From Thermofilum sp. (GTDB lineage: Archaea; Thermoproteota; Thermoprotei; Thermofilales; Thermofilaceae), in NCBI GenBank assembly GCA_020832965.1, contig JAJHRM010000044.1, positions 1 through 13,636 of the forward strand: DNA of 13,636 nucleotides, given 5' to 3'. The notes under the pieces are model-generated. The model was not told where the DNA came from. It did no database searches and saw only the letters and a program-made list of their open reading frames with translations. Each line of letters begins with the position of its first letter. Position 1 is the first letter of the stretch. The position numbers and the translations under genes were made by a program. This document shows positions 1 through 6,684 of the stretch, piece after piece.

Positions 1-2
1 TG

Positions 3-689
3 CTTGAGAGGAGGCACGGCGGACACGGCTTCATGGGAATCGATTTGGGAAGGGAGGTGCTGGTCACCGCCGTCACTAGCGACGGCACTGCGCTGCTGTA
101 CAAGGGCAAGGTGCTCAAGTCCGACTATTACTACTTCGAGAAGAGAATAGCGGCAATCGACAGGGCGCTGTCAGACCCGGGGATGGAGGAGGCGAGGAGG
201 TCCGCGCTACAGGAGGAGAGGAGGAGGCTGTTCGAGAAGAGGGGGAGGCGGAGGGACCAGACATTCGCCAACACTGCGGCGCACCTTAAGAACGAGGCTG
301 TCAAGAGGGATATCGGCATCGTACTCATAGGATACCCCTGGAACATATCTCAGGAGAAGCCTGGGAAGGGAAACACGAACATGTGGAGCCAGCGAAGGCT
401 GATGCTGAGGTTAGCCACAACCCTCGAGAACGCTGGCATCCCAGCCTTCGCCGTAAGCGAGGACGGGACATCGAAAATCTGCGCCTACCACAAGGTGGAG
501 GTCGTGAGGGAGCCTAGAGGATTAATCAGGTGCCCACATGGGCACACGATGCATAGCGACGTGAACGCTGCCCTGAACATCATGTTGCGCGGGCTTACTG
601 CACTAGGCATCGAGGCGGAACTGCCAAAGCGCATCAAAGTACTCAGCTTCCTAGCAACACCAGGCGGGGTAAAACCTATAAACCCATAA
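3..689 (+). CDS. tnpB: TnpB (IS200/IS605 OrfB-type RNA-guided nuclease), 5'-truncated by window edge
   Basis: The frame is open to the window edge, so only the C-terminal part is present. The first in-frame Met (33) lies right at the RuvC-I motif and is not the real start. Numbering from that Met, RuvC-I is GIDLG (Asp4), a charged helical stretch covers 35-75, RuvC-II lies around IGYP (97-102), a zinc-finger-like segment has Cys150, His153, Cys167 and His169/His171, and RuvC-III is HSDVNAALNI (Asp176). This order is typical of TnpB, the transposon-encoded relative of Cas12 that cleaves DNA using a guide RNA made from the element's right end. Glycine 100 stands where most TnpBs have the RuvC-II glutamate; Glu143 (SEDGTS) could replace it. 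No TnpA is seen in the window. The last codons overlap the likely cysS promoter. Family call is secure; activity is not known. Confidence 0.9.
   Translation, partial: LERRHGGHGFMGIDLGREVLVTAVTSDGTALLYKGKVLKSDYYYFEKRIAAIDRALSDPGMEEARRSALQEERRRLFEKRGRRRDQTFANTAAHLKNEAVKRDIGIVLIGYPWNISQEKPGKGNTNMWSQRRLMLRLATTLENAGIPAFAVSEDGTSKICAYHKVEVVREPRGLIRCPHGHTMHSDVNAALNIMLRGLTALGIEAELPKRIKVLSFLATPGGVKPINP
675..684 (+). promoter_or_regulatory. Probable TATA box for cysS, inside the end of tnpB
   Basis: CCTATAAACC, preceded by A-rich GTAAAA as a BRE-like element, lies about 30-39 bases before the cysS ATG. A transcript starting about 25 bases downstream would have a leader of roughly ten bases. The box overlaps the last tnpB codons, so the tnpB end may supply part of the cysS promoter. 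Confidence 0.45.
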
Positions 690-707
690 CCCTGCGAAAA
701 GGCGGGG
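690..707 (+). repeat. Small hairpin after tnpB, possible element right end or omega-RNA stem
   Basis: Immediately after the tnpB stop, CCCTGC (690-695) can pair with GCGGGG (702-707), including one T-G wobble, around a 6-nt loop GAAAAG. Subterminal hairpins and guide-RNA scaffolds are expected just downstream of tnpB in IS200/IS605 elements. The 11-bp sequence AGGCGGGGTAA occurs twice, at 662-672 inside tnpB and at 700-710, so the hairpin's 3' arm lies inside the second copy. The exact element boundary cannot be fixed from one copy. Confidence 0.35.
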
Positions 708-713
708 TAACAG

Positions 714-2156
714 ATGGCGCGCGAGCGCGCTGTGCTGCGGGTCTACAACACGCTGACTAGGTCCTTAGAGGCTTTCGAGCCATTTGAGCCAGGCAAGGTT
801 TCAATGTACGTGTGCGGTCCGACGGTCTACGACTATTCGCATATTGGGCATGCGCGAACATACGTGGCTTTCGACGTTATTAAGCGCTACTTGAGGTTAA
901 GGGGCTTCGACGTTGTTCATGTGCAGAACATCACTGACATTGATGATAAGATTATTAACAGGGCTAGGGAAGAGGGGCGGGACTGGAGGACCATAGTTAA
1001 CGAGTATACGGCTGACTATCTTGACGCGCTTACGAGGCTGCGGGTCTTTGTTGATATGCATCCACGGGTAACGGAGCACATTGCCGACATTATAGACTTT
1101 GTGCAGAAACTGATTGATTCTGGACATGCCTACGTGGCTCCAAGTGGAAGTGTCTACTTCGATGTAAACACGTACGATGATTACGGCAGGCTTAGTGGTC
1201 GCTTAGACAAAAGGATGTGGACTCAGGAAGAGTTTGCCGCTGAGAAAAAGAACCCGTACGACTTTGCACTTTGGAAAGCTAGGAAACCTGGAGAACCCTA
1301 CTGGGACTCTCCCTGGGGTCCGGGCAGGCCGGGGTGGCACATAGAGTGTAGCGTTATGTCTTCACGCTACTTTGGCCGAAGATTCGAGATTCATGGGGGT
1401 GGGAGCGACCTTATCTTCCCGCACCACGAGAATGAAAGGGCGCAGAGCGAGGCTCTTTTCGGCGTGAAGCCTTGGGTAAAGTATTGGATGCATACCGGCA
1501 TGCTCCAGGTTGGAGGAGAAAAAATGAGTAAGAGCTTGAGGAATATTGTTCCGCTTCGAGACCTCTTCAAGGAATATGACCCATTGGTTGCGAGGCTGTG
1601 GCTCGCCTCTGCACACTACAGGACTATCCTCCAGTTTTCAGACGAGGTGCTTAAGCAGGCCCAAAGCAATTTGCAGCGCTTGAAATCTTCTGTGGCTCTT
1701 TTAAAGAAGCTTTCACGTGAGGTAGAAATTACTGGACGCGTCTCTGACTTCGAGATTGAGGTTCTGAGGGGGATGTCAGCGCTACGAAGAGAGTTTTATG
1801 ATAGCATGGATGATGATTTTAATGCAAGTGGGGCATTTGCGTCGGTCATGAAGCTTTCGGGACTTGTTTTCTCCAAGATTTCTGAGAAGCCCAGCTACCT
1901 ACTGGTCTACAGGGGGCTCTCTCTGTTCGAGGAGTTTAACCGTGTACTCGGAGTTCTAGACGAGGACCTTGGTCTCGGCGCCGCGGAGATGCTCCCCTTC
2001 GACGAAGTTGTCGACCTAATTGTCGAGGTTAGGGCCAAGCTACGTGAAGAGAAGAACTACGGGCTAGCAGATTATATAAGGACTAAGCTCAGCTCTCTAG
2101 GAATACAGCTCATGGATTACGGGGACAAAACGAAGTGGTTACTCGCTGGTAAATGA
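714..2156 (+). CDS. cysS: Cysteinyl-tRNA synthetase
   Basis: A 480-residue class I aminoacyl-tRNA synthetase that activates cysteine and charges tRNA-Cys in the cytoplasm; full length for the family. The start sequence leads into CGPTVYD. The HIGH signature is HIGH (43-46) and the KMSKS loop is KMSKS (270-274). The zinc site used to select cysteine is intact: Cys34, Cys212, His237 and Glu241 have the same relative spacing as in bacterial CysS (C..25..H..4..E). The C-terminal half contains the helical DALR-like region. ATG 714 lies 24 bases after the tnpB stop. No strong Shine-Dalgarno is seen, only a G-rich GGCGGGG, which fits a short-leader transcript. The start codon is followed by an unusually GC-alternating stretch. 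Directly after the stop is CGGCGTGCTAAA, similar to the ends of two other genes in this window. Function is confident. Confidence 0.98.
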   Translation: MARERAVLRVYNTLTRSLEAFEPFEPGKVSMYVCGPTVYDYSHIGHARTYVAFDVIKRYLRLRGFDVVHVQNITDIDDKIINRAREEGRDWRTIVNEYTADYLDALTRLRVFVDMHPRVTEHIADIIDFVQKLIDSGHAYVAPSGSVYFDVNTYDDYGRLSGRLDKRMWTQEEFAAEKKNPYDFALWKARKPGEPYWDSPWGPGRPGWHIECSVMSSRYFGRRFEIHGGGSDLIFPHHENERAQSEALFGVKPWVKYWMHTGMLQVGGEKMSKSLRNIVPLRDLFKEYDPLVARLWLASAHYRTILQFSDEVLKQAQSNLQRLKSSVALLKKLSREVEITGRVSDFEIEVLRGMSALRREFYDSMDDDFNASGAFASVMKLSGLVFSKISEKPSYLLVYRGLSLFEEFNRVLGVLDEDLGLGAAEMLPFDEVVDLIVEVRAKLREEKNYGLADYIRTKLSSLGIQLMDYGDKTKWLLAGK

Positions 2157-2241
2157 CGGCGTGCTAAAGGAAAAATATATATCCAGCTTTTTAACACAAC
2201 TAGTGGTCCTCCTAAAGGGCGAAAGTTCCCGAGCAAGTTAA

Positions 2242-2251
2242 CTTTAAATAT
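2242..2251 (+). promoter_or_regulatory. TATA box of vapBC
   Basis: CTTTAAATAT lies 21-30 bases before the vapB ATG, the spacing expected for a leaderless or nearly leaderless archaeal transcript. No Shine-Dalgarno-like sequence precedes the ATG. A further AT run (AAAAATATATAT, about 2170-2181) farther upstream might be a second promoter. Confidence 0.55.
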
Positions 2252-2271
2252 TTTTTTCCTACTTTGTAATT

Positions 2272-2523
2272 ATGAGTAAGATTAAAGAGTTAATTGTAGG
2301 ACGAAAGGGCCAAGTAGTAATACCAAAAGAGTTAAGGGAAGAGTTAAACATTAAGGAGGGGGGAAGACTTTTAGTGAAAAAAGCGGATGGAAAAATCCTT
2401 CTTATTCCAAAGCCAGAAGACCCAGTAGACTTCCTATTTAAAATCGCCCAAAATGTTAAACTTGGAGACCTGAGAAAGGAAATAAAGGAATTCAGAAGGG
2501 ACACGAAAAGTGATCTATCTTGA
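2272..2523 (+). CDS. vapB: VapB antitoxin, AbrB/SpoVT-type DNA-binding domain
   Basis: An 83-residue protein whose first 45 residues form a swapped-hairpin AbrB domain (GRKGQVVIPKELREELNIKEG, split here as GRKGQVVIPKE then LREELNIKEG). The rest is a charged helical tail (about 50-83) of the kind that wraps the toxin. It should neutralise the downstream VapC and, in complex, repress its own promoter. The last 14 bases overlap the vapC start, so the two are translationally coupled. Both genes are visibly more AT-rich than cysS and the TnpB region, suggesting acquisition by transfer. The leaderless arrangement supports ATG 2272 as the start. The pairing makes the role secure although the AbrB fold alone would not prove antitoxin function. 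Confidence 0.88.
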   Translation: MSKIKELIVGRKGQVVIPKELREELNIKEGGRLLVKKADGKILLIPKPEDPVDFLFKIAQNVKLGDLRKEIKEFRRDTKSDLS

Positions 2524-2920
2524 CAGCTACGTATTTTTAGATCTTTTCTCAGGAGAAGGGAACAGGGTAGAGAAAGCTAAGAAATACATTGAGAAAGCTA
2601 AGAGGGAAGGTTGTGTCATCTCTACAGTTGTTTTAACTGAAGTAATTTATCATCTTATCAGGAAAGGTTTTGAAGATGTCGCTGAGGATTTCCTATTATT
2701 CATTCAAATATTTGAGAAAATGCAAGTTGTAAATGTTAATGAAGATATTGCTATTCAGGCAGCTAAGTTAAGATCTAAATACTATAAGAAACATGAATGT
2801 GAACTTTCATTTCTTGACTGCCTTCATATAGCTACAGCGATCTACGCAAATTGCACAGAAATTGTTACTGGGGATGAAGAATTTTTAAAGATAAAAGAAA
2901 TAAAGGTAGAGATTTACTAG
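2510..2920 (+). CDS. vapC: VapC toxin, PIN-domain ribonuclease
   Basis: A 136-residue PIN-domain protein of normal VapC length. The four acidic residues expected to bind Mg2+/Mn2+ are present: Asp5 (YLDSYVFLD), Glu44 (LTEVIYHL), Asp103 (FLDCLHIATA) and Asp122 (VTGDEEF). VapC toxins cleave RNA, commonly tRNA or rRNA; this protein's target cannot be read from the sequence. The start is GTG at 2510, 14 bases inside vapB, where the N-terminal beta strand MIYLDS begins correctly. Codon use is AT-rich like vapB. The toxin has no obvious frame damage and the active site is complete, so the module appears functional. Confidence 0.92.
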   Translation: MIYLDSYVFLDLFSGEGNRVEKAKKYIEKAKREGCVISTVVLTEVIYHLIRKGFEDVAEDFLLFIQIFEKMQVVNVNEDIAIQAAKLRSKYYKKHECELSFLDCLHIATAIYANCTEIVTGDEEFLKIKEIKVEIY

Positions 2921-2937
2921 CCTTATTTTAAGTGCAC

Positions 2938-2964
2938 TCGGCACGCTTCTAAGTGTAGTGCCGA
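2938..2964 (+). terminator. Inverted repeat between convergent vapC and ROK kinase genes
   Basis: TCGGCAC (2938-2944) and GTGCCGA (2958-2964) form a perfect 7-bp stem with a 13-nt loop, in the 67-base gap between convergent genes. A T-rich run (ATTTTA, 2925-2930) lies just before it. It may aid termination on either strand, though archaeal terminators are mainly U tracts and need no hairpin. Confidence 0.3.
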
Positions 2965-2987
2965 CCTGGCCTCGTTTGTGAAATGTT

Positions 2988-3947
2988 TCATCTTAATGGG
3001 ACTTTGTCTTCTTTTCCTAGTCCTAGGGCGAGGGCTCCCATGATGCCTATTTTGTCTCCTAGGGGTGTTGCTATTATTTTTGGCACGATGTTTACCGCAT
3101 AGTTTTCTACTTCTCTCTCTATGTTGGTGAGAAGTATGTCTGCGTTGTTTAGGGCGACGGAGCCTCCAACTGTGATTATTTCCGGGTCGTATGCATTAAC
3201 GACTGCGGCAAAGCCGCAGGCGTTGAACCTTTTTACTCCTTGAATGACAAGCCTTGCGAAGCTGTCTCCGCTTCTGTAGGCCTCGAAAACGTCTTTAGCT
3301 GTTACTGCTTCCTTGCTTCTCAGAATGCTTTGGTTCCAGAGGTCTGGGTGCTTGTATGAAAGTAGCTTGGTGTATTTCGGTATGCCGGTGCCGGAGCAGT
3401 ATGCTTCCCAGTGTCCCCTCTTTCCACAGCCACAGGTAATCTCTTCATTCAAGTCAACCACTATGTGCCCTATCTCATGAGCGTTTCCTTGCTTCCCCAG
3501 GAGTAATGTCCCGTCAACGTAGACGCCTCCGCCAATACCCGTGCTGATAGTTATGTAGACAAGGTTTTGACAGGCCCGCCCGGCTCCGAAATACTTTTCT
3601 CCTACAGCAGCAGTCACAGCATCGTTTGCAAAAGCGATTTTTTTGCCTGTTAGGCTCTTTAGACCGCGAACAACTTCGAGCTTCTCGAATGGTAGATTTA
3701 TACTTCTTATGACTTCCCCCCTCTCCATGTCTATTGGCCCTGGAGATCCTACACCTATCCCAACAATGTCCACGCCATTCCTTTCCATGAATGTTTTTGC
3801 AAGTCGAGCAATGTGTCCCAAGTATTCGTCTGGCGTGGCGAAGCTGTGCGTGGGAAAAACTTCGAGCTCCAGCAATTCTCCATCCTCGTTTCCAAGGGCA
3901 ACCCTCGTCCGGGTGGCCCCGACGTCTACAGCGACTGCATACCTCAT
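2988..3947 (-). CDS. ROK family sugar kinase (probable ATP-dependent glucokinase/hexokinase)
   Basis: A 319-residue ROK protein. Visible motifs in order are phosphate-binding DVGATRTR (8-15), GSPGPID (68-73), FANDA with catalytic Asp109, STGIGGG (135-141), HEIGH (157-161), zinc motif CGCGKRGHWE (172-181) and the C-terminal IITVGGS (257-263). It should phosphorylate glucose or a related hexose with ATP at the head of the modified glycolysis of crenarchaea; the exact sugar is uncertain. The usual third Cys of the ROK zinc motif is His179, so zinc would be held by His161, Cys172, Cys174 and His179. A longer reading from 4064 adds 39 residues without similarity and crosses the likely TATA (AAAAATAG, 3977-3984), so ATG 3947 is preferred. 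No neighbour suggests a sugar operon. Confidence 0.85.
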   Translation of the reverse strand: MRYAVAVDVGATRTRVALGNEDGELLELEVFPTHSFATPDEYLGHIARLAKTFMERNGVDIVGIGVGSPGPIDMERGEVIRSINLPFEKLEVVRGLKSLTGKKIAFANDAVTAAVGEKYFGAGRACQNLVYITISTGIGGGVYVDGTLLLGKQGNAHEIGHIVVDLNEEITCGCGKRGHWEAYCSGTGIPKYTKLLSYKHPDLWNQSILRSKEAVTAKDVFEAYRSGDSFARLVIQGVKRFNACGFAAVVNAYDPEIITVGGSVALNNADILLTNIEREVENYAVNIVPKIIATPLGDKIGIMGALALGLGKEDKVPLR

Positions 3948-4090
3948 TCTTTTCAAAACTATTACTTCGAGGAAACCTATTTTTGTCTTGCCATGCAACA
4001 CACAGCGCGCACCACGCGTGCATGAAAAGCAAGAGGCCGAGGGATGAGGGTGCGTGTGAGGCAAAAAGCGGTTCTAAGCAGTACGGGATA

Positions 4091-4101
4091 GGAAATAATT
4101 T
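4091..4101 (+). promoter_or_regulatory. TATA box of the secreted-protein gene
   Basis: An AAATAATTTAA sequence lies 26-36 bases before ATG 4127, consistent with a leaderless or very short-leader transcript. It sits in the 179-base divergent gap shared with the ROK kinase gene. Confidence 0.45.
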
Positions 4102-4126
4102 AAGGGAGTTTTCTAAGGGCAATGTT

Positions 4127-4714
4127 ATGCGAAGATATGCGTACCTGTGCCTTGCCTTCCTCCTACTGTTTTCCCAGGGTTTAGTGCTAGCGTTAATTGG
4201 TGGTAGAGGCTCTGCCCAGAGCACGATTTTTCAAGGCTATACGCGGCTTTGGGTGGGTGTATCCCCAAAAACGATGAACCTGACAGGTGCACCGATCGGG
4301 GTTGCCTCAATAATTATCTCAAACCTTGGCCCGGGAATCTCTGAGAACACATTTGTAAGTGTGACTGGCACAGGCTGTTCGTTAGTTTCAACAAATGGCG
4401 AAAAGTGGGCAAGAAACATCACTTTTCCCCTTGGAAGCATGCCTGCAGGGTACTCGAGAACGCTCTCGGTGATTATTCAGTGCAATGATTCTTCCGGGTC
4501 AATAGTGGTAACGGCCTTCTCGGACAATTGTGACCCAGTTATTGCGGAGATAGATGTTCAGCGGTCTACTCGTTCCTCAGGCTTAGGCAGGCCTTCGCCG
4601 GGGGACAGCCTGGTGCCAGTTTTTGCCGTGACAACAACTTTGCTACTTTTAATTATTACATCGATCTTTCTCAGAAGAAACAGAAGGAAGAAAAATAGAA
4701 GTATTTTTGAATAG
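4127..4714 (+). CDS. Secreted, membrane-anchored protein with single Ig/CARDB-like domain, function unknown
   Basis: I do not recognise a named family. The 195-residue product has an N-terminal signal sequence (about 1-30: Arg-Arg, then a hydrophobic run ending GSAQS), an extracellular beta-rich part (about 38-145) and a C-terminal membrane helix (about 162-182) followed by a basic RRNRRKKNR tail, which predicts an outside body with the C-terminus inside. The segment with IIISNLGPGISENT resembles CARDB or S-layer-associated Ig-like repeats. Three sequons (Asn51, Asn97, Asn120) and three cysteines (84, 119, 135) fit an exported glycoprotein. ATG 4127 begins the signal peptide exactly; a longer upstream reading lacks any protein-like character. 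It converges on gdhA with six bases between stop codons. A role at the cell surface or as part of a pilus or binding complex is only inference. Confidence 0.75.
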   Translation: MRRYAYLCLAFLLLFSQGLVLALIGGRGSAQSTIFQGYTRLWVGVSPKTMNLTGAPIGVASIIISNLGPGISENTFVSVTGTGCSLVSTNGEKWARNITFPLGSMPAGYSRTLSVIIQCNDSSGSIVVTAFSDNCDPVIAEIDVQRSTRSSGLGRPSPGDSLVPVFAVTTTLLLLIITSIFLRRNRRKKNRSIFE

Positions 4715-4723
4715 CGCGCGCTA
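4712..4723. repeat. Perfect 12-bp palindrome spanning both stop codons of a convergent pair
   Basis: TAGCGCGCGCTA is a perfect palindrome: its first three bases are the stop of the secreted-protein gene and its last three are the stop of gdhA on the other strand. A one-base variant sits in the same position between two other convergent genes at 10959-10970. The core is an 8-bp GCGCGCGC run. Its role is unknown; a bidirectional 3'-end signal is one possibility. Confidence 0.75.
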
Positions 4724-5980
4724 AATCCAGCCCCTGAGCTTCATCGCATTCACAACACGTTCAACCGCGATTGCATAGGCAGCTATGCGCATTGGGTACT
4801 CGTGGAATCTCCTCTGCCACTCACTGTACACATTGCTGAAGTTTTCAACCATTTTCTTCTCAAGTCTTGCTAGCGCCTCCTCCTCCGTGAGCCAGTTGCC
4901 CATCCTGTTGTTCGCCCACTCGATCCAGGACATCACTACGCCTCCGGCATTTGCAAGTATGTCTGGAATTACCAGCGTATCCTTCTTTCTCAGTATTTCA
5001 TCAGCCTCAGGCGTTGTCGGCCCGTTTGCGCCTTCACTCACCACTTTAGCCTTCACGCGCGGAGCATTCTCCTTCGTGATTACGTTTTCAACTGCTGCTG
5101 GCACTAGCACGTCTACTTCGAGTTCTAGCAGCTCCTCGTTGGTTATTTTCCTCTTTACATCCTTGTAGTTGGACACGCTCCCGGTCTGCTCCTTGATCTT
5201 GATGACCTCCTCCACGTTTAGCCCGTTGGGATTGTAGATCCCTCCTTTACTATCTGAGACCGCTACTACTTTGGCTCCCCACTCGCTTAGGTACTTTGCC
5301 GCGTATATTCCAACGTTTCCAAAGCCCTGAACAGCAACTGTCCTGTTCTCGACTCCTCCCCAGACCTTCTTTGCTGCTTCCCGGGCCGCTATGGCGACCC
5401 CAAGCCCCGTGCTTACGACCCTTGCATACAAGCCTCCAATCTCCTTTGGCTTTGCCGTGACGACTCCCCACGCGTTGTAGCCCACGATTTTGCTATACTC
5501 ATCCATGTACCAAGCCATTGTCTGGGGGTTCGTGTATACGTCTGGAGCAGGAATGTCGATGTCCTCCCCAATAAGCCTGGAAATAGCCGCAAAATATTTT
5601 CTTGATAGCTCCTCTAGTTCTCTCGGAGACAATTCCTTGGGGTTGACCTTTACTCCTCCCTTGCCCCCACCATAGGGTATGCCTGCGAGTGAGTTCTTCC
5701 ACGTCATCCACATTGAGAGAGCAACAACTTCCCCCTCTGTAACGTTTTCGTGGTACCTTACGCCGCCCTTGTAGGGTCCAAGAGCGCTATTGTGCTGGCT
5801 TCTCCACCCGTGGAAGACTGCAATTTTCCCACTGTCGAGTTTTACTGGGATTTTCACGTGGAGTAGTCGCTCAGGGTGCCTTAGAACTTCTACAACGTCG
5901 TCAGGAAGGTTTAGTATCTTCGCGCTCTCATTCAGCTGCTTCACGGCCATTTGGTAGACGGGGTCATTTTCATACGTCAT
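4721..5980 (-). CDS. gdhA: Glutamate dehydrogenase, hexameric NAD(P)-dependent
   Basis: Interconverts glutamate and 2-oxoglutarate plus ammonia, linking amino-acid use to the 2-oxoacid pathway. About 419 residues, normal for the small hexameric class. From ATG 5980: substrate-site PYKGGVRYH (Lys71), GGGKGGV with catalytic Lys107, APDVYT with Asp147, and the Rossmann motif GFGNVG (219-224) followed by VSDSKG, whose Asp at the end of the second strand tends to favour NAD over NADP. ATG 5980 has a GAGG four bases upstream; a TTG at 5992 would add four residues (MARN) and is the alternative. A TATA element (GCTTAAATAT, 6011-6020) lies 31-40 bases before the ATG and would make the TTG form leaderless. 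The usual RTEATGRGV stretch reads RVVSTGLGV, a mild divergence. Function is secure; cofactor preference is inferred. Confidence 0.96.
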   Translation of the reverse strand: MTYENDPVYQMAVKQLNESAKILNLPDDVVEVLRHPERLLHVKIPVKLDSGKIAVFHGWRSQHNSALGPYKGGVRYHENVTEGEVVALSMWMTWKNSLAGIPYGGGKGGVKVNPKELSPRELEELSRKYFAAISRLIGEDIDIPAPDVYTNPQTMAWYMDEYSKIVGYNAWGVVTAKPKEIGGLYARVVSTGLGVAIAAREAAKKVWGGVENRTVAVQGFGNVGIYAAKYLSEWGAKVVAVSDSKGGIYNPNGLNVEEVIKIKEQTGSVSNYKDVKRKITNEELLELEVDVLVPAAVENVITKENAPRVKAKVVSEGANGPTTPEADEILRKKDTLVIPDILANAGGVVMSWIEWANNRMGNWLTEEEALARLEKKMVENFSNVYSEWQRRFHEYPMRIAAYAIAVERVVNAMKLRGWI

Positions 5981-6010
5981 GTTCCTCGCCAATAGTATTT
6001 CGAATTAACA

Positions 6011-6020
6011 ATATTTAAGC
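6011..6020 (-). promoter_or_regulatory. TATA box of gdhA
   Basis: Read on the minus strand, GCTTAAATAT lies about 31-40 bases before ATG 5980. Transcription would begin near 5990, between or at the two candidate starts. Confidence 0.5.
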
Positions 6021-6200
6021 ATAAAGCATTTAATGGAGACGAGCATTGATTTTCCTTACTTTTTAAAACTTGCTATCAAATGTTTAAAAGAGGCTTTACA
6101 TAAGGAAAACATTAAAAGCATGGAAGTTAAAGTGCATAGTGCGCCTCTTTGCGTGCGCACCCTCATCTCCGCCTCGTTGTGACGACCTCGCTGCGCCCTG
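6021..6200. other. Gene-poor stretch upstream of gdhA
   Basis: No credible coding sequence or RNA gene is seen. The first part is AT-rich with several TATA-like runs (TTTTTAAAAC near 6060, GTTTAAAAG near 6080, ACATTAAAAG near 6110); the later part becomes GC-rich as it meets the ATPase remnants. A very short ATG frame at 6120 has no support. Confidence 0.4.
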
Positions 6201-6203
6201 CGC

Positions 6204-6245
6204 GCTATTCGTTTTGCCGCTGCCTGTGGGTCCCGCTAGTATTAT
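6204..6245 (-). pseudogene. ABC ATPase remnant: Walker A segment
   Basis: On the minus strand about 18 residues read IEQGHIILAGPTGSGKTN, the strand and P-loop of an ABC-transporter ATPase (Walker A GPTGSGKT at 6233-6210). After Asn the sequence enters a GCGCGC run (around 6200) and stops resembling an ATPase, with no Q-loop, signature motif or Walker B following. Upstream in the same frame similarity also fades quickly. In an intact gene this piece would sit just before the other remnant (6400-6543), but here it lies downstream of it on the same strand. Short matches to P-loops occur by chance, yet the flanking strand residues make chance unlikely. Confidence 0.5.
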
Positions 6246-6366
6246 ATGTCCCTGCTCTATGCAAAGCTTGGGGAAGGATAGCGGTCCGAGGGAGATACAC
6301 AGCTTCTTACACCTGCTAGCGCGTGTCCTCTCGTTAAGCTTCTTCCCTAGCCTGGTTGAAGAATTT

Positions 6367-6543
6367 TCAGCCGTTTTTCCCGTGCCAGGCGCGCGCTAGG
6401 ATCGTCTGGGAAAATATCATTAGCTCTGGGTTTTGATGAACAAAGCCAACTTTGCGTGCAAGCTCGGAGACAGGCGTAACTCTAGTATTCATTCCGTTGA
6501 CTAGCACTCTGCCGGAGACCGGCTTGAGAAGACCAACAGCTAG
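6367..6543 (-). pseudogene. ABC ATPase remnant: segment from after Walker A to the Q-loop (ECF/CbiO-like)
   Basis: The minus strand reads LAVGLLKPVSGRVLVNG followed further on by VGFVHQNPELMIFSQT, which is the region after Walker A through the Q-loop of an ABC ATPase. The QNP...IFSQT form is typical of energy-coupling-factor (CbiO/EcfA) ATPases, which power vitamin or metal uptake. An in-frame stop lies directly before the fragment (6546-6544) and the frame ends at 6367 with unrelated residues. The Walker A, signature (LSGGQ), Walker B and H-loop are all absent here. Both ends abut GCGCGCGC octamers (6389-6396 and 6549-6556). It is a remnant, not a functional gene. Confidence 0.7.
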
Positions 6544-6684
6544 CTAGAGCGCGCGCCAATGAGGAGGTACACGCTTGGCATACCTGGTGGGCGCTAGAAT
6601 GTGGCAGTAATCATAGCCTTTTGTAAAAAATCGATGAGAAAAACCTTGAGTTGTTTACCTCTTAATTTTGCAAAATTTGTGCTC

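Noticed and set aside
3948..4064. Longer N-terminus for the ROK kinase from 4064
   Set aside because: The extra 39 residues show no family similarity and cross the likely TATA element; ATG 3947 begins exactly at the conserved strand.
3514..4224. 236-residue minus-strand frame overlapping the ROK gene
   Set aside because: It is an out-of-frame shadow of the kinase with composition unlike a protein, and the correct frame has all ROK motifs.
6367..6395. PGTGKT reading (a second P-loop) on the minus strand near the ATPase debris
   Set aside because: Only six residues fit and nothing around them resembles a nucleotide-binding domain, so chance is likely.
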